From Streptomyces sp. A1277 (GTDB lineage Bacteria; Actinomycetota; Actinomycetes; Streptomycetales; Streptomycetaceae), in NCBI RefSeq assembly GCF_004795015.1, contig NZ_SSBI01000032.1, positions 26,836 through 90,835 on the forward strand: a stretch of 64,000 nucleotides of DNA. The letters run 5' to 3'. A program made the position numbers and the translations under genes. Position 1 is the stretch's first letter. Every line of letters starts with the position of its first letter. The notes under the pieces were generated by a model, which was given only the letters and a program-made list of their open reading frames with translations, searched no databases and was not told the origin of the DNA. Positions 24,450 through 33,110 of the stretch are shown one piece after another.

Positions 24450-26315
24450 GTGAGCTCAACCTCCGAGGGGCCGAGGCCCACGGCAGGCACAGCACCCTCT
24501 GCACCGCGATCCACGGTCACAAAGGGTCACGAGATGTGGCCGCCCGGTGCCTCGCCGACCGAGGCGCACGACTACCGCGCCGCGTTCCGGGCCGCCACCC
24601 TGCCGATGGCCGTGGTCGACCACGAGGGCCTGATCGTCACGGCCAACGAGGCACTGGGCGCCCTGACGGGCGTCGGCGCGGCGGCGCTCACCGCACAGTC
24701 GGCGTCCGATCTGGTCGACCTCGCGGCGGACGCCCGCGCCTGGCACGCGTACCGCGAGGTGCTGCACGGCCGGCGCTCCCGCTTCCGCTGCACCCGTCGG
24801 CTCAAGCACCCGGACGGGCGCGCGCTGTGGGCCGAGATCACCGTCGTACCGATGCCCGGCGGCCCGGAGCCGGAGGGCGGCGGGGCGCCCGGGCAGGTGC
24901 TGCTCTCGGTCGCGGACGTCAGCGACCGGCGTGAGCTGCAGAAGCGGCTGCACCACCTCCAGATGCACGACCCGGTGACCCGGCTGCCCAACCGCGCCCT
25001 CTTCTTCGAACGGCTCTCGACGGTGCTGCGCACCCCGCCGCACCAGGACGACGACGTGCCCGAGCGGGGCCGGATCGGGCTCTGCTACCTGGACCTGGAC
25101 GGTTTCAAGGCCGTCAACGACACCCTGGGCCACCGGATCGGCGACCGGCTGCTCGCGGCCGTCGCCGCCCGGCTCACGGACTGCGCCGAGCAGGAGGGCG
25201 CGTACCCGGCCGGAGCCCCGCTGGTGGCGCGGCTCGGCGGCGACGAGTTCGCGATCCTGGTGGAGGAGTCCACCGGCACCGAGCAGCTGACCGACCTGGC
25301 GCGCACGGTGCTGGGCGCGCTCCAGCAGCCCTTCGACCTGGCCGGTCAGCGGCTCTCGGTCTCGGCGTCGATCGGGGTGGTGGAGCGGCCCGTCGCGGGC
25401 ACGACGGCCACCGGGCTGATGCAGGCCGCCGATACGACGCTGTACTGGGCGAAGGCCGACGGCAAGGCCCGCTGGACGCTCTTCGACCCGGAGCGCAACG
25501 CCCACCGGATGACCCGCCAGGCCCTGTCGTCCAACCTCCGCCCGGCCGTGGAGCGCGGCGAGTTCACCATCGAGTACCAGCCGCTGGTCGGCATGGCCGA
25601 CGGGATGGTGCGCGGGGTGGAGGCGCTGGTGCGCTGGAACCACCCGCAGTTCGGCCTGCTCTCGCCGAATCGGTTCGTCGCGATCGCCGAGGAGGACGGC
25701 TCGATCGTGCAGCTGGGCCGGTGGGTGCTGCGCTCGGCCTGCCGGCAGGCCAGGCGCTGGCAGCTCGACCACCCGGCGAAGCCGCCGCTGTTCATCAGCG
25801 TCAACGTCGCCGTGCGCCAGGTCTGGGACTCCGACCTGGTCACCGATGTCGCGGAGATCCTGGCCGAGACCGGGCTCGACCCGGCGCTGCTGCAACTGGA
25901 GCTGACCGAGTCCGCGGTGATGGGCTCGGCGGGCCGGCCGCTGCGGGCGCTTCAGGCCCTCAGCGACATGGGCGTGCGCATCGCCATCGACGACTTCGGC
26001 ACCGGCTACTCCAACCTCGCCTACCTGAGCCGCCTGCCGGTGTCCGTGCTGAAGCTGGACGGCGCGTTCGTACGCGGCTTCCGCTACGAGGACGGCACGC
26101 ACCCCAGCCCCGCCGACGAGACGATCGTCGAGGCCATGGTCCAGCTGGCGCACCGGCTGGGCCTGACCGTCACCGCGGAGTGCGTGGAGACGGCCGGCCA
26201 GGCGGAGCGGCTGCGCCGGATCGGCTGCGACACCGGGCAGGGCTGGCTCTACTCGCGCGCGGTCGCCCCGGAGCGCATCGCCGAGCTGATCGGGACGCGC
26301 ACGCTGGAGGCGTAA
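24450..26315 (+). CDS. cdgA: PAS-GGDEF-EAL cyclic-di-GMP enzyme, CdgA-like
   Basis: 621 residues from GTG 24450 (GGGAGCG upstream); an ATG at 24534 is a fair alternative. Soluble layout: a PAS/PAC sensor (about 45-165: FRAATLPMAVVDHEGLIVTANEAL, RLKHPDGRALWAEIT), a GGDEF domain with intact LGGDEFAILVEE (about 270), and an EAL domain with VRGVEALVRWNH, LELTESAVMG and the metal-binding IDDFGTGYSN (about 370-610). Both catalytic signatures are intact, so it may make and/or break c-di-GMP. The absence of membrane segments separates it from RmdA/RmdB. In S. coelicolor the like-organised CdgA influences sporulation; the symbol rests on domain order. Confidence 0.88.
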   Translation: MSSTSEGPRPTAGTAPSAPRSTVTKGHEMWPPGASPTEAHDYRAAFRAATLPMAVVDHEGLIVTANEALGALTGVGAAALTAQSASDLVDLAADARAWHAYREVLHGRRSRFRCTRRLKHPDGRALWAEITVVPMPGGPEPEGGGAPGQVLLSVADVSDRRELQKRLHHLQMHDPVTRLPNRALFFERLSTVLRTPPHQDDDVPERGRIGLCYLDLDGFKAVNDTLGHRIGDRLLAAVAARLTDCAEQEGAYPAGAPLVARLGGDEFAILVEESTGTEQLTDLARTVLGALQQPFDLAGQRLSVSASIGVVERPVAGTTATGLMQAADTTLYWAKADGKARWTLFDPERNAHRMTRQALSSNLRPAVERGEFTIEYQPLVGMADGMVRGVEALVRWNHPQFGLLSPNRFVAIAEEDGSIVQLGRWVLRSACRQARRWQLDHPAKPPLFISVNVAVRQVWDSDLVTDVAEILAETGLDPALLQLELTESAVMGSAGRPLRALQALSDMGVRIAIDDFGTGYSNLAYLSRLPVSVLKLDGAFVRGFRYEDGTHPSPADETIVEAMVQLAHRLGLTVTAECVETAGQAERLRRIGCDTGQGWLYSRAVAPERIAELIGTRTLEA

Positions 26316-26324
26316 CGCTTCCCC

Positions 26325-26436
26325 GCCTCACGAGCGCGCCGCCTCACGAGCATCCCGGCTCACGAGCGCGCCGGCTCACGAGCATCCCGCCTCACGAGCG
26401 CCCCACCTCACGAGCGCGCCCGGCTCACGCGTCCCC
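26325..26436. repeat. Seven 16-bp tandem repeats with alternating ends
   Basis: Units of type GCCTCACGAGCGCGCC and GCCTCACGAGCATCCC alternate from 26325, giving a 32-bp higher-order period for the first four, then decay. They fill the gap between two convergent genes. Confidence 0.9.
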
Positions 26437-26439
26437 GGC

Positions 26440-27636
26440 TCAGGCGCCCGGCAGCCCGTACGCGTCCGCGATGAGGCCGTAGCTGCGCAGCCGGGCCTCG
26501 CCGCTGTGGGCGTTGGCTGTGATCATCAGCTCATCGGCGCCGGTGCGCTTGGCCAGGTCGTCCAGGCCGGTGCGGACCTCGTCGGCGGTGCCGTGGACGA
26601 TGTTGACCAGCCAGCTGTCCACGAATTCGCGCTCCATCGGGGAGAAGGCGTACGCCTCCGCCTCCTCGGGCGTCGGTACCAGACCGGGGCGCCCGGAGCG
26701 CAGCCGGAGCATCGACAGGGCTCCGGTCAGCACCTGGCGGCGGGCCTCGCGCTCGTCGTCGGCGGCCAGGGCGGCGACCCCGATCAGGGCGTACGGGGCG
26801 TCCAGGACCGTGGACGGCTTGAAGGAGTCGCGGTACAGCTCAAGCGCCGGCACGGTGTTCTGGGCCGAGAAGTGGTGGGCGAAGGCGAAGGGCAGCCCGA
26901 GCACGCCGGCCAGCCGGGCGCTGAAGCCGGAGGAGCCGAGGAGCCACAGGGGCGGGCGCGCCGGGGACTGGACGCCGCCCTCGGAGGTGGCCTGGACGGG
27001 TCCGGGGACCGCGTGGATGCGGGCGTAGGGGTGGCCGTCGGGGAAGTCGTCGTCCAGGAAGCGGGTCAGCTCCATGAGCTGCTGCGGAAAGTCATCCCCA
27101 AGGTCTCGGCTTCGCTCGGCCAGGGGAGACCCCGCTGCGCCCTCGTTGAGCCGGTCGGTGCGGCGCAGGGCGGCGGCCGTGGCGCCGTCCGTGCCCGGGG
27201 CGCGGCCCAGGCCCAGGTCGATGCGGCCGGGGGCCATCGCCTCCAGCGTTCCGAACTGCTCGGCGATGACGAGCGGGGCGTGGTTGGGCAGCATGACGCC
27301 GCCCGAGCCGAGCCGGATGCGCTCGGTGTGGGCGGCGATGTGCGCGAGGATCACGGCCGGCGAGGAGGAGGCGACGCCGGGCATCGAGTGGTGCTCGGCG
27401 ACCCAGTAGCGGTCGAAGCCCCTGCGCTCGGCGAGCTGGGCGATCTCCACGCCGGTGCGCAGGGCCTGGCCCGCCGTGCGGCCCTGGCCCACGGTCACCA
27501 GGTCCAGCACGGACAGCGGCACGGGGGCGGTGCCCCGGGCCGTGCCGCGGATCTCGTCGCCCTGGATCTCGTCGCCGCGAATCTCGTCGCCGCGGATCTC
27601 GTCGCCCTGGATCTCGTCGCCTCGAATCTCGTCCAC
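26440..27636 (-). CDS. Luciferase-like (LLM class) flavin-dependent oxidoreductase
   Basis: A 398-aa cytosolic flavoenzyme of the bacterial luciferase-like family, group of single-domain FMN oxidoreductases. Conserved stretches are PLSVLDLVTVGQGRTAGQAL, GFDRYWVAEHHSMPGVASSSP, RIRLGSGGVMLPNHAPLVIAEQF, GRIDLGLGRAPGTDG and PLWLLGSSGFSARLAG. Two oddities: the first 30 residues are six DEI(R/Q)G repeats before the family start near VPLSVLD, and a stretch near residue 170 (NEGAAGSPLAERSRDLGDDFPQ) is coded by a palindromic element and looks inserted between two helices. The start is GTG 27634-27636. Substrate unknown. Confidence 0.88.
   Translation of the reverse strand: MDEIRGDEIQGDEIRGDEIRGDEIQGDEIRGTARGTAPVPLSVLDLVTVGQGRTAGQALRTGVEIAQLAERRGFDRYWVAEHHSMPGVASSSPAVILAHIAAHTERIRLGSGGVMLPNHAPLVIAEQFGTLEAMAPGRIDLGLGRAPGTDGATAAALRRTDRLNEGAAGSPLAERSRDLGDDFPQQLMELTRFLDDDFPDGHPYARIHAVPGPVQATSEGGVQSPARPPLWLLGSSGFSARLAGVLGLPFAFAHHFSAQNTVPALELYRDSFKPSTVLDAPYALIGVAALAADDEREARRQVLTGALSMLRLRSGRPGLVPTPEEAEAYAFSPMEREFVDSWLVNIVHGTADEVRTGLDDLAKRTGADELMITANAHSGEARLRSYGLIADAYGLPGA
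27095..27127. repeat. Streptomyces palindromic element inside the luciferase-like gene
   Basis: TCCCC (27095-27099) and GGGGA (27123-27127) bracket GGTCTCGGCTTCGCTCGG, a form of the widespread Streptomyces element with core CTCGGCTTCGCTCG. It is in frame and interrupts a loop of the enzyme without a stop. Confidence 0.6.
27547..27633 (-). repeat. Six 15-bp coding repeats (DEIRG/DEIQG)
   Basis: GATCTCGTCGCC plus CTG, GCG or TCG is repeated six times on the plus strand, giving Asp-Glu-Ile-(Arg/Gln)-Gly six times at the N-terminus of the luciferase-like protein. Confidence 0.9.
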
Positions 27637-27727
27637 GTCCTGGCCTCTCCGGTGGTGCGCTCAGCGGCTCGTATGTCCGGAGAGGAAGAACAGGAGGATG
27701 GCTCCGCTTATTCCGGCCCCCATCCCC

Positions 27728-28507
27728 TCAGCTCTTCTTCCCGTGCGCGTACGCCCGTCCGCTGCCCCAGGTCACCGGGGCCGGCGGCTGCTCGCGGTGG
27801 GCGAAGAGCGTGCCGAGCCTCGGGGCCCAGGCGGGGCGGTCGGCCAGGCGCAGGGCCTCGCGGACCGCCACCTGGTTGGCGGTGAGGACGGGCTTGCCGA
27901 GCGCCTCCTCCAGTTCGGGCAGGTCGGCGATGGTGTGCAGGGCCGTGTCGGGCAGCAGGATCGCCTGCGCCTCGGGGCTGTCGGCCGCCTCGGCGAGCTC
28001 CCGCACCTGTTCCGGGCCCCATGCGGCGGCCTCGGCGGCATCGGTGACGCCCGCCGCGTGCGTGGCGACCACCTCCATGCCGGTCTCCCGGAGGAAGGCC
28101 GTGAAGTGCGCGGCGACGGCCTCGGGGTAGGTCGCGGCCACCGCGACGCGCTCGGCGCCCAGCTTGCGTACCGCGTGGACGAAGCCGATGGAGGTGCTGG
28201 AGGCGGGCACGCCCGCCGCGCGGGCGAGGCCCGCGACCTGGTCGTGGGCGCCCTGCCACCCGTACAGGAAGCTGCCTCCGTCGCAGGCCCAGACGATGGA
28301 CTGGACCCCGGAGCGCTGCAACTCCTCGATCCCGGCGGCGAGCCGGCCGGAGGTGCCCAGGGCGCGCAGGGCCTCCTCGCGGTAGGCGGCGTCCGGGCTC
28401 TCGGTGTGGTGGACGACGAGTCTGATGGTGCTGTCGAGAAGGACCTCCATGCGCGGGTAGTCGTCCTCGGCGAAGTGGCCCGGGTAGAGGAATCCGACGG
28501 TCGTCAT
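27728..28507 (-). CDS. Asp/Glu racemase-family protein, EutA/maleate-isomerase-like
   Basis: 259 residues from ATG 28505-28507 (AAAGGGTGG upstream). The fold is the two-domain aspartate/glutamate racemase superfamily: MTTVGFLYPGHFAEDDYPRME, the first active-site Cys in SIVWACDGGSFLYGW, and TSIGFVHAVRKLGAERVAVAATYP. At the second Cys position there is an Asp/Thr (ILLPDTALHT), as in arylmalonate-decarboxylase or EutA-like members rather than true racemases. It is divergent from ehuB; EutA of ectoine catabolism belongs to this family, so a role in ectoine or 2-carbon acid metabolism is a reasonable inference. Other eut/doe genes are not in the window. Confidence 0.72.
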   Translation of the reverse strand: MTTVGFLYPGHFAEDDYPRMEVLLDSTIRLVVHHTESPDAAYREEALRALGTSGRLAAGIEELQRSGVQSIVWACDGGSFLYGWQGAHDQVAGLARAAGVPASSTSIGFVHAVRKLGAERVAVAATYPEAVAAHFTAFLRETGMEVVATHAAGVTDAAEAAAWGPEQVRELAEAADSPEAQAILLPDTALHTIADLPELEEALGKPVLTANQVAVREALRLADRPAWAPRLGTLFAHREQPPAPVTWGSGRAYAHGKKS

Positions 28508-28894
28508 GTCCACCCTTTCTCTGCACCTGGTCCTGCGCTGCGGCGGGTCCGCCGTCGCGCCCGCCGCGTGAACCCGCGGCGGCACTGACCGGTTTCCCCG
28601 CTCCTGTTCCAGTATTCCGCCATCCGCCCCGGTTATCGCCTCGGGCAGGACCGGCCGGCAGTTGGACACGCGGCCGGGCGCATGAACGGCGGCCCGGAGG
28701 GAAGCCGTCGCGGTACGGGGGCGGGGTAGCGGACATCCGGCGTAAACCCCGCCTATCGGCCTGCCACCGGACACGGGAAGGTCACCCTCCGGCCACCGTT
28801 CGATTACATGCGCCTTCTTCCTGAATAGACACAGGGGATCGGGCAGGCGCCAAGCCTGTCCGGACTGTTCGACCCCTTCAGGAGATTGCGAACC
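28508..28894. promoter_or_regulatory. Divergent intergenic region before ehuB
   Basis: 387 bp without a supported gene. It should hold the promoters for ehuBCDA and for the EutA-like gene. I could not identify a convincing operator. The ehuB ribosome site CAGGAGATTGCG lies at the right end. Confidence 0.4.
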
Positions 28895-29797
28895 ATGGCT
28901 GACTTCCCGAACCTGTCCCGCCGGGGATTCCTCAACCGATCGGCAGCGGTGGGCGGTCTGCTCGTCGTCCCCGGCCTGCTCGCCGCGTGCAGCAAGACCG
29001 GCTCCGACTCCGCCGACGGCGAGGGTGCGCTCGAAAAGCTCCGCAAGCAGGGGTTCGTGCGGGTCGCGTACGCGGACGAGGCCCCGTACGGCTACATGGA
29101 GGGCAAGGAGCTCAAGGGCGAGGCCCCCGCGCTGCACCGGGAGATCTTCAAGGCGTTGGGCGTCGACGAGCTGAAGCCCACCCTCTCCGAGTGGGACGGC
29201 CTGATCCCCGGCCTCCAGGCCGGCAAGTACGACGTGGTCAGCGCCGGCATGGCGATCACCCCGGAGCGTTGCGCCAACGCCCTGTTCTCGGAGCCCGAGT
29301 TCATCTCGCCGACCGCGCTGATGGTCAAGAAGGGCAACCCGAAGAAGGTCACCGACCTCGCCTCCGCGAAGGAGGCCGGGATCACCATCGGTGTGATGGC
29401 GGGCGCGGTCGAGGGCTCGTACGCCAAGGGCGCCGGCATCCCCGAGAGCAAGATCAAGACGCTCCAGAAGCCGCAGGACGGGGCGGACGCGGTCAAGGGC
29501 GGCCGGGTCGACGCGTTCCTGCTGACCGGCATCTCGCTGCGCTGGCTCGCCAAGACCAACGCGGGCACCGAGGTCACCGAGGCGTTCCTGCCCGAGCTGG
29601 ACGGCACGAAGCAGTACAGCCCCGGCGGCGCCGTCTTCCGCAAGGGCAACGAGGAGCTGCGCGACGCCTTCAACCGCGAGCTGAAGAAGATCGTCTCGGA
29701 CAAGTCGCGCTACGTGCAGCTGCTGCGGGACTACGGCTTCGGGGCGACCGAGATTCCGCCGGCGACCTTGAAGACGGCCGATCTGTGCAAGGGCTGA
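28895..29797 (+). CDS. ehuB: Ectoine/hydroxyectoine-binding lipoprotein EhuB
   Basis: A 300-aa solute-binding protein of the polar amino acid family. The N-terminus has a twin-arginine-like stretch (SRRGFLNRSAAVGG) and the lipobox LLAACSKTG, so it is a Tat-type lipoprotein. Ligand-pocket regions are VAYADEAPYGYMEG, LSEWDGLIPGLQAGKYDVVSAGMAITPERC, and VEGSYAKGAGIPESKIKTL. YSPGGAVFRKGNEELRDAFN and the C-terminal ATLKTADLCKG fit EhuB. It is the first gene of ehuBCDA; the ATG is chosen for its AGGAG site. It imports compatible solutes as osmoprotectant or nutrient. Confidence 0.85.
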   Translation: MADFPNLSRRGFLNRSAAVGGLLVVPGLLAACSKTGSDSADGEGALEKLRKQGFVRVAYADEAPYGYMEGKELKGEAPALHREIFKALGVDELKPTLSEWDGLIPGLQAGKYDVVSAGMAITPERCANALFSEPEFISPTALMVKKGNPKKVTDLASAKEAGITIGVMAGAVEGSYAKGAGIPESKIKTLQKPQDGADAVKGGRVDAFLLTGISLRWLAKTNAGTEVTEAFLPELDGTKQYSPGGAVFRKGNEELRDAFNRELKKIVSDKSRYVQLLRDYGFGATEIPPATLKTADLCKG

Positions 29798-29816
29798 CAG
29801 GGACGGTACCCACCGC

Positions 29817-30551
29817 ATGAATGATTTCTTCTCGGCCTTCGCCGACGATCTGCCGCAGTTGCGGTCCGGCCTGTGGGTGACCCTGGAGGCCACGGTGTTC
29901 GGCGCCCTGGTGGCGCTGCTCCTGTCGTTCGTCCTCGGCCTGATGTCGCTCAGCCGGCTCCTGCTGTCGCGCGGGGTCTCCCGCGTGGTCGTGGAGTTCT
30001 TCCGCGGCACCTCGCTGTACGTGCAGCTGTTCTGGCTGTACTACGCGATGCCGCAGCTGACCGGGTACGAACTGACGCCGGTCGTCTGCGGGGTGCTGGC
30101 GTTCGGTCTCAACTACGGGGCGTACGGCGCCGAAGTGGTGCGCGGCGCGATCAACTCCGTACCGCGCGGGCAGTACGAGGCGGCGCTCGCGCTGAACATG
30201 TCGCCGCTGCACCGGATGCGCAAGGTGATCCTGCCGCAGGCGTGGGTGCAGATGATCCCCTCGTTCACCAACCTGCTGATCCAGCTGCTGAAGGCGACCC
30301 CGCTGCTGTGGCTGATCTCGGCGGCGGACCTGATGACCGCCATCGAGAAGCTGCGCAGCCGTACGGGTGAGACCCTCACCGCTTACGTCACGCTCCTGGC
30401 CTGCTACTTCGTCCTGGCCTATGCGCTGACCCTGCTGATGAACCTGCTGGAGCGGTCCGCCAAGCGGCGGCTCGGGCTGGCAGCCGGTGGGAAGAGTCTG
30501 CTGAAGTCCCGCAGTGCCGTGACCGCCCAGGCCGCCGGAGGTGCCCGGTGA
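29817..30551 (+). CDS. ehuC: Ectoine ABC transporter permease EhuC
   Basis: A 244-aa HisM/GlnP-type permease with about five membrane segments. The EAA-like loop QYEAALALNMSPLHRMRKVILPQAW is near residue 120, and LKATPLLWLISAADLM is typical of the polar amino acid family. The C-terminus is basic. It lies 19 bp after ehuB and overlaps ehuD by 4 bp (GTGA). It forms a heterodimeric channel with EhuD. Confidence 0.87.
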   Translation: MNDFFSAFADDLPQLRSGLWVTLEATVFGALVALLLSFVLGLMSLSRLLLSRGVSRVVVEFFRGTSLYVQLFWLYYAMPQLTGYELTPVVCGVLAFGLNYGAYGAEVVRGAINSVPRGQYEAALALNMSPLHRMRKVILPQAWVQMIPSFTNLLIQLLKATPLLWLISAADLMTAIEKLRSRTGETLTAYVTLLACYFVLAYALTLLMNLLERSAKRRLGLAAGGKSLLKSRSAVTAQAAGGAR

Positions 30552-31192
30552 ACAGCGATTTCGACTGGGGCGCCGTCCGTGACGCGTTCCCCCTGCTGCT
30601 CAAGGGGTTCGAGACGACCCTGCTGGCCACGGTGCTCGGCACCCTGGTCGCCGCGGTCCTCGGGCTGGCCATCGCGGTCGCCGGGCGGGCGCCGTCCCGG
30701 CTGGTGACGGTGCCGGTGAAGGTGGTGATGGAGTTCATCCGCTCCACCCCGCTGCTGGTCCAACTGGTGGGCGCGGCAGCGCTGTTCACCTCGGTGGAGC
30801 CGCTGACCATCGGCATCGTGGTGCTGGGCGTCCACTACGCCACGTACACCTCCGAGGTCTACCGCGCCGGGATCGACGGCGTACCGAAGGGCCAGTGGGA
30901 GGCGTGCCGGGCACTGTCGCTGACGCCCCGGCGGACCTGGCAGGCGGTGATCCTGCCGCAGGCGGTGCGCAACGTGCTGCCCGCGCTCGGCAACTACGCG
31001 ATCTCCATGTTCAAGGAGACGCCGTTCCTCGCCGTGATCACGGTGCACGAAATGGTCTTCGAGGCCCGCAACTACGGGACCGAGCACTTCCGCTACACGG
31101 AGGTGTTCACCCTCGCCGGACTGATCTTCCTGGTGGCGAGCTACCCCACCTCGCTGTTGATGAGAAAGCTGGAGAAGCGCCTTGGCCACTGA
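30548..31192 (+). CDS. ehuD: Ectoine ABC transporter permease EhuD
   Basis: A 214-aa permease of the same family. It has KGFETTLLATVLGTLVAAVLG, the coupling loop QWEACRALSLTPRRTWQAVILPQAV and FKETPFLAVITVHEMV. The start is GTG within the ehuC stop. The end overlaps ehuA by 11 bp. Together with EhuC it makes the membrane part of the importer. Confidence 0.87.
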   Translation: MNSDFDWGAVRDAFPLLLKGFETTLLATVLGTLVAAVLGLAIAVAGRAPSRLVTVPVKVVMEFIRSTPLLVQLVGAAALFTSVEPLTIGIVVLGVHYATYTSEVYRAGIDGVPKGQWEACRALSLTPRRTWQAVILPQAVRNVLPALGNYAISMFKETPFLAVITVHEMVFEARNYGTEHFRYTEVFTLAGLIFLVASYPTSLLMRKLEKRLGH

Positions 31193-32027
31193 CCCCCTGC
31201 AGAAGAACGCGGCCGCGGCCCCCGAGGCCGTCGTGCCGGTCGACACCTCCGAGGACACCGGGCACCCGCTCGTCCGCTTCGACAAGGTCGTCAAGCGCTA
31301 CGGCGACCATGTCGTCCTGGACCAGCTGGACTTCACGGTCGAGCGCGGAGAGCACGTCACATTGATCGGGCCCAGCGGCTCGGGCAAGACGACGATCCTG
31401 CGGCTGCTGATGACCCTGGAGAGGGTCAGCGACGGCGTGATCTGGATCAACGGCGAACCGCTGACGCACACCCGGGCGGCGGACGGCTCGCTGAAGCCGG
31501 CGTCCGAGAAGCAGCTGCGGGCGGCCCGCCGGAGGATCGGCATGGTCTTCCAGCAGTTCAACCTCTTCCCGAACATGAAGGTGCTCCAGAACATCACCGA
31601 GGCGCCGGTCAACGTGCTCGGCATGGACCGCGACAAGGCGGAGGCCCGCGCCCGGGAACTGCTGGACCTGGTCGGGCTGTCCGGCAAGGTGGACGCGCAC
31701 CCCTCGCAGCTCTCCGGCGGCCAGCAGCAGCGCGTCGCGATCGCCCGGGCGCTGGCGATGGAGCCGGAGATCCTGCTCCTGGACGAGGTGACGTCCGCGC
31801 TCGACCCGGAGCTGGTGGCGGGGGTGCTGGAGCTGCTGAGCGACATCGCCCGCAACACCGACATCACGATGCTCTGCGTGACGCACGAGATGAACTTCGC
31901 CCGGGACGTCTCGGAGAAGGTGCTGATGTTCGACGCCGGACGGGTCGTGGAGTCCGGTTCGCCGGAGAAAATCTTCTCCGATCCCTCGCACGAACGCACG
32001 CGCGAATTCCTCAACGCGGTGCTGTAA
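31182..32027 (+). CDS. ehuA: Ectoine ABC transporter ATP-binding protein EhuA
   Basis: A 281-aa ABC ATPase with Walker A GPSGSGKTT, Q-loop VFQQFNLFPNMKV, signature LSGGQQQRVAIARAL, Walker B ILLLDEVTSALDPE and switch His in CVTHEMNFARDVSE. This is the GlnQ/HisP class without a regulatory tail. An N-terminal extension of about 25 residues is unusual and may reflect a late start (31182 overlaps ehuD). It energises EhuC/EhuD. Confidence 0.88.
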   Translation: MATDPLQKNAAAAPEAVVPVDTSEDTGHPLVRFDKVVKRYGDHVVLDQLDFTVERGEHVTLIGPSGSGKTTILRLLMTLERVSDGVIWINGEPLTHTRAADGSLKPASEKQLRAARRRIGMVFQQFNLFPNMKVLQNITEAPVNVLGMDRDKAEARARELLDLVGLSGKVDAHPSQLSGGQQQRVAIARALAMEPEILLLDEVTSALDPELVAGVLELLSDIARNTDITMLCVTHEMNFARDVSEKVLMFDAGRVVESGSPEKIFSDPSHERTREFLNAVL

Positions 32028-32210
32028 CCTCGGCATCCGTCGCCCGCGCATGACGGTGGCATATGCCGTACGGGTGCGCCCCTGCTGACAGCTCCGGGGC
32101 GCACCCACAAGTCCGCGGGACCACCCCCTGAACAGGGCCGGGACGGCTATCGTGGTGCCGTGCCTCCGGCCACAAGCCGGCCTCCGGTCACACCTGGTAG
32201 GGGGGAAACC

Positions 32211-32969
32211 GTGCCGTTGAAGCCCGAACCGACCGCGCCGTTCCACTCGGTGCAGTACGCCCTCCGCGTTCTCGAAACGGTCTCCAAGCACGGCAGCGGC
32301 GTGACGGACACCCAGATCTCCCGCGAGACGGGCCTGCCCGTCGGGCACCTCTCCGCCCTGCTGCTGACCCTGCGCCGCGAGGGCTACGTGGAGCAGATCA
32401 CCGACGGCGCGTATGTGGTCGGCGCCTCGCTGCTGCTGCTCGGCTCGGGCGCGGCCCGCCGCCAGGCCCTGGAGATCAAGCTCCAGCAGACCCTGGCCCA
32501 GCTGCGCGACTCGGTCGGCGCGGCGGTCTACATCAGCCGGTACGTGGACGGCGAGATCCGGGTCACGCAGTACGCCGACAGCCCGCACACCCCCGCGGTC
32601 AACGAGTGGGTGGACTTCAGGTCGGCGGCGCACGCGTCGGCGATCGGCAAGTGCCTGCTGACCCAGCTCGACCAGAACGGGCGGCGCGACCACATCGCGC
32701 GGCACAAGACGGCCCGGCTGACCTCGCGGACGATCACCAGCGAGAAGGTCCTCTTCTCCAAGCTGGACAGCCAGCCGGCGACGGTCCCGGTGCTCGACCT
32801 CCAGGAGTACGCGGTCGGCACGGTGTGCGCGGCGGTGCCGCTGACCGCCGGATCGTCGGCGGGCTGCCTGGCGCTGTCGATGCCGGTGGAGGACGCGCAC
32901 CGGCTGCGCGCGGCGGCGGACGCGCTGAACCGGCGCGCGGCCCCGGTGCTGCTCTCGCTGGCCCTGTAG
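32211..32969 (+). CDS. IclR-family transcriptional regulator
   Basis: A 252-aa regulator starting at GTG 32211 after GGGGGAAA. The N-terminal winged helix (about residues 12-75) shows QYALRVLETVSKHGSGVTDTQ, ISRETGLPVGHLSALLLTLRREGYVEQI. The C-terminal IclR effector domain follows (AAVYISRYVDGEIRVTQYAD, AAHASAIGKCLLTQL, GTVCAAVPLTAG). It sits 183 bp after ehuA on the same strand, so it may regulate ectoine transport, though this is only positional. A GGCATATGCC palindrome lies in the gap. Confidence 0.85.
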   Translation: MPLKPEPTAPFHSVQYALRVLETVSKHGSGVTDTQISRETGLPVGHLSALLLTLRREGYVEQITDGAYVVGASLLLLGSGAARRQALEIKLQQTLAQLRDSVGAAVYISRYVDGEIRVTQYADSPHTPAVNEWVDFRSAAHASAIGKCLLTQLDQNGRRDHIARHKTARLTSRTITSEKVLFSKLDSQPATVPVLDLQEYAVGTVCAAVPLTAGSSAGCLALSMPVEDAHRLRAAADALNRRAAPVLLSLAL

Positions 32970-33030
32970 GGCCCGAGCCGGGTGTGTCATCAGCACCCCC
33001 CGGGACCAGGTATTATTTTCGAGTCAGCAG

Positions 33031-33104
33031 GCGCCGCTAGCTCAGTTGGTTAGAGCAGCTGACTCTTAATCAGCGGGTCCGGGGTTCGAGTCCCTGGCGG
33101 CGCA
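33031..33104 (+). tRNA. tRNA-Lys (CTT), copy 2
   Basis: The 74-nt sequence is identical to copy 1, and also has GTCAGCAG immediately upstream. The anticodon is CTT. Confidence 0.97.
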
Positions 33105-33110
33105 CAGACA

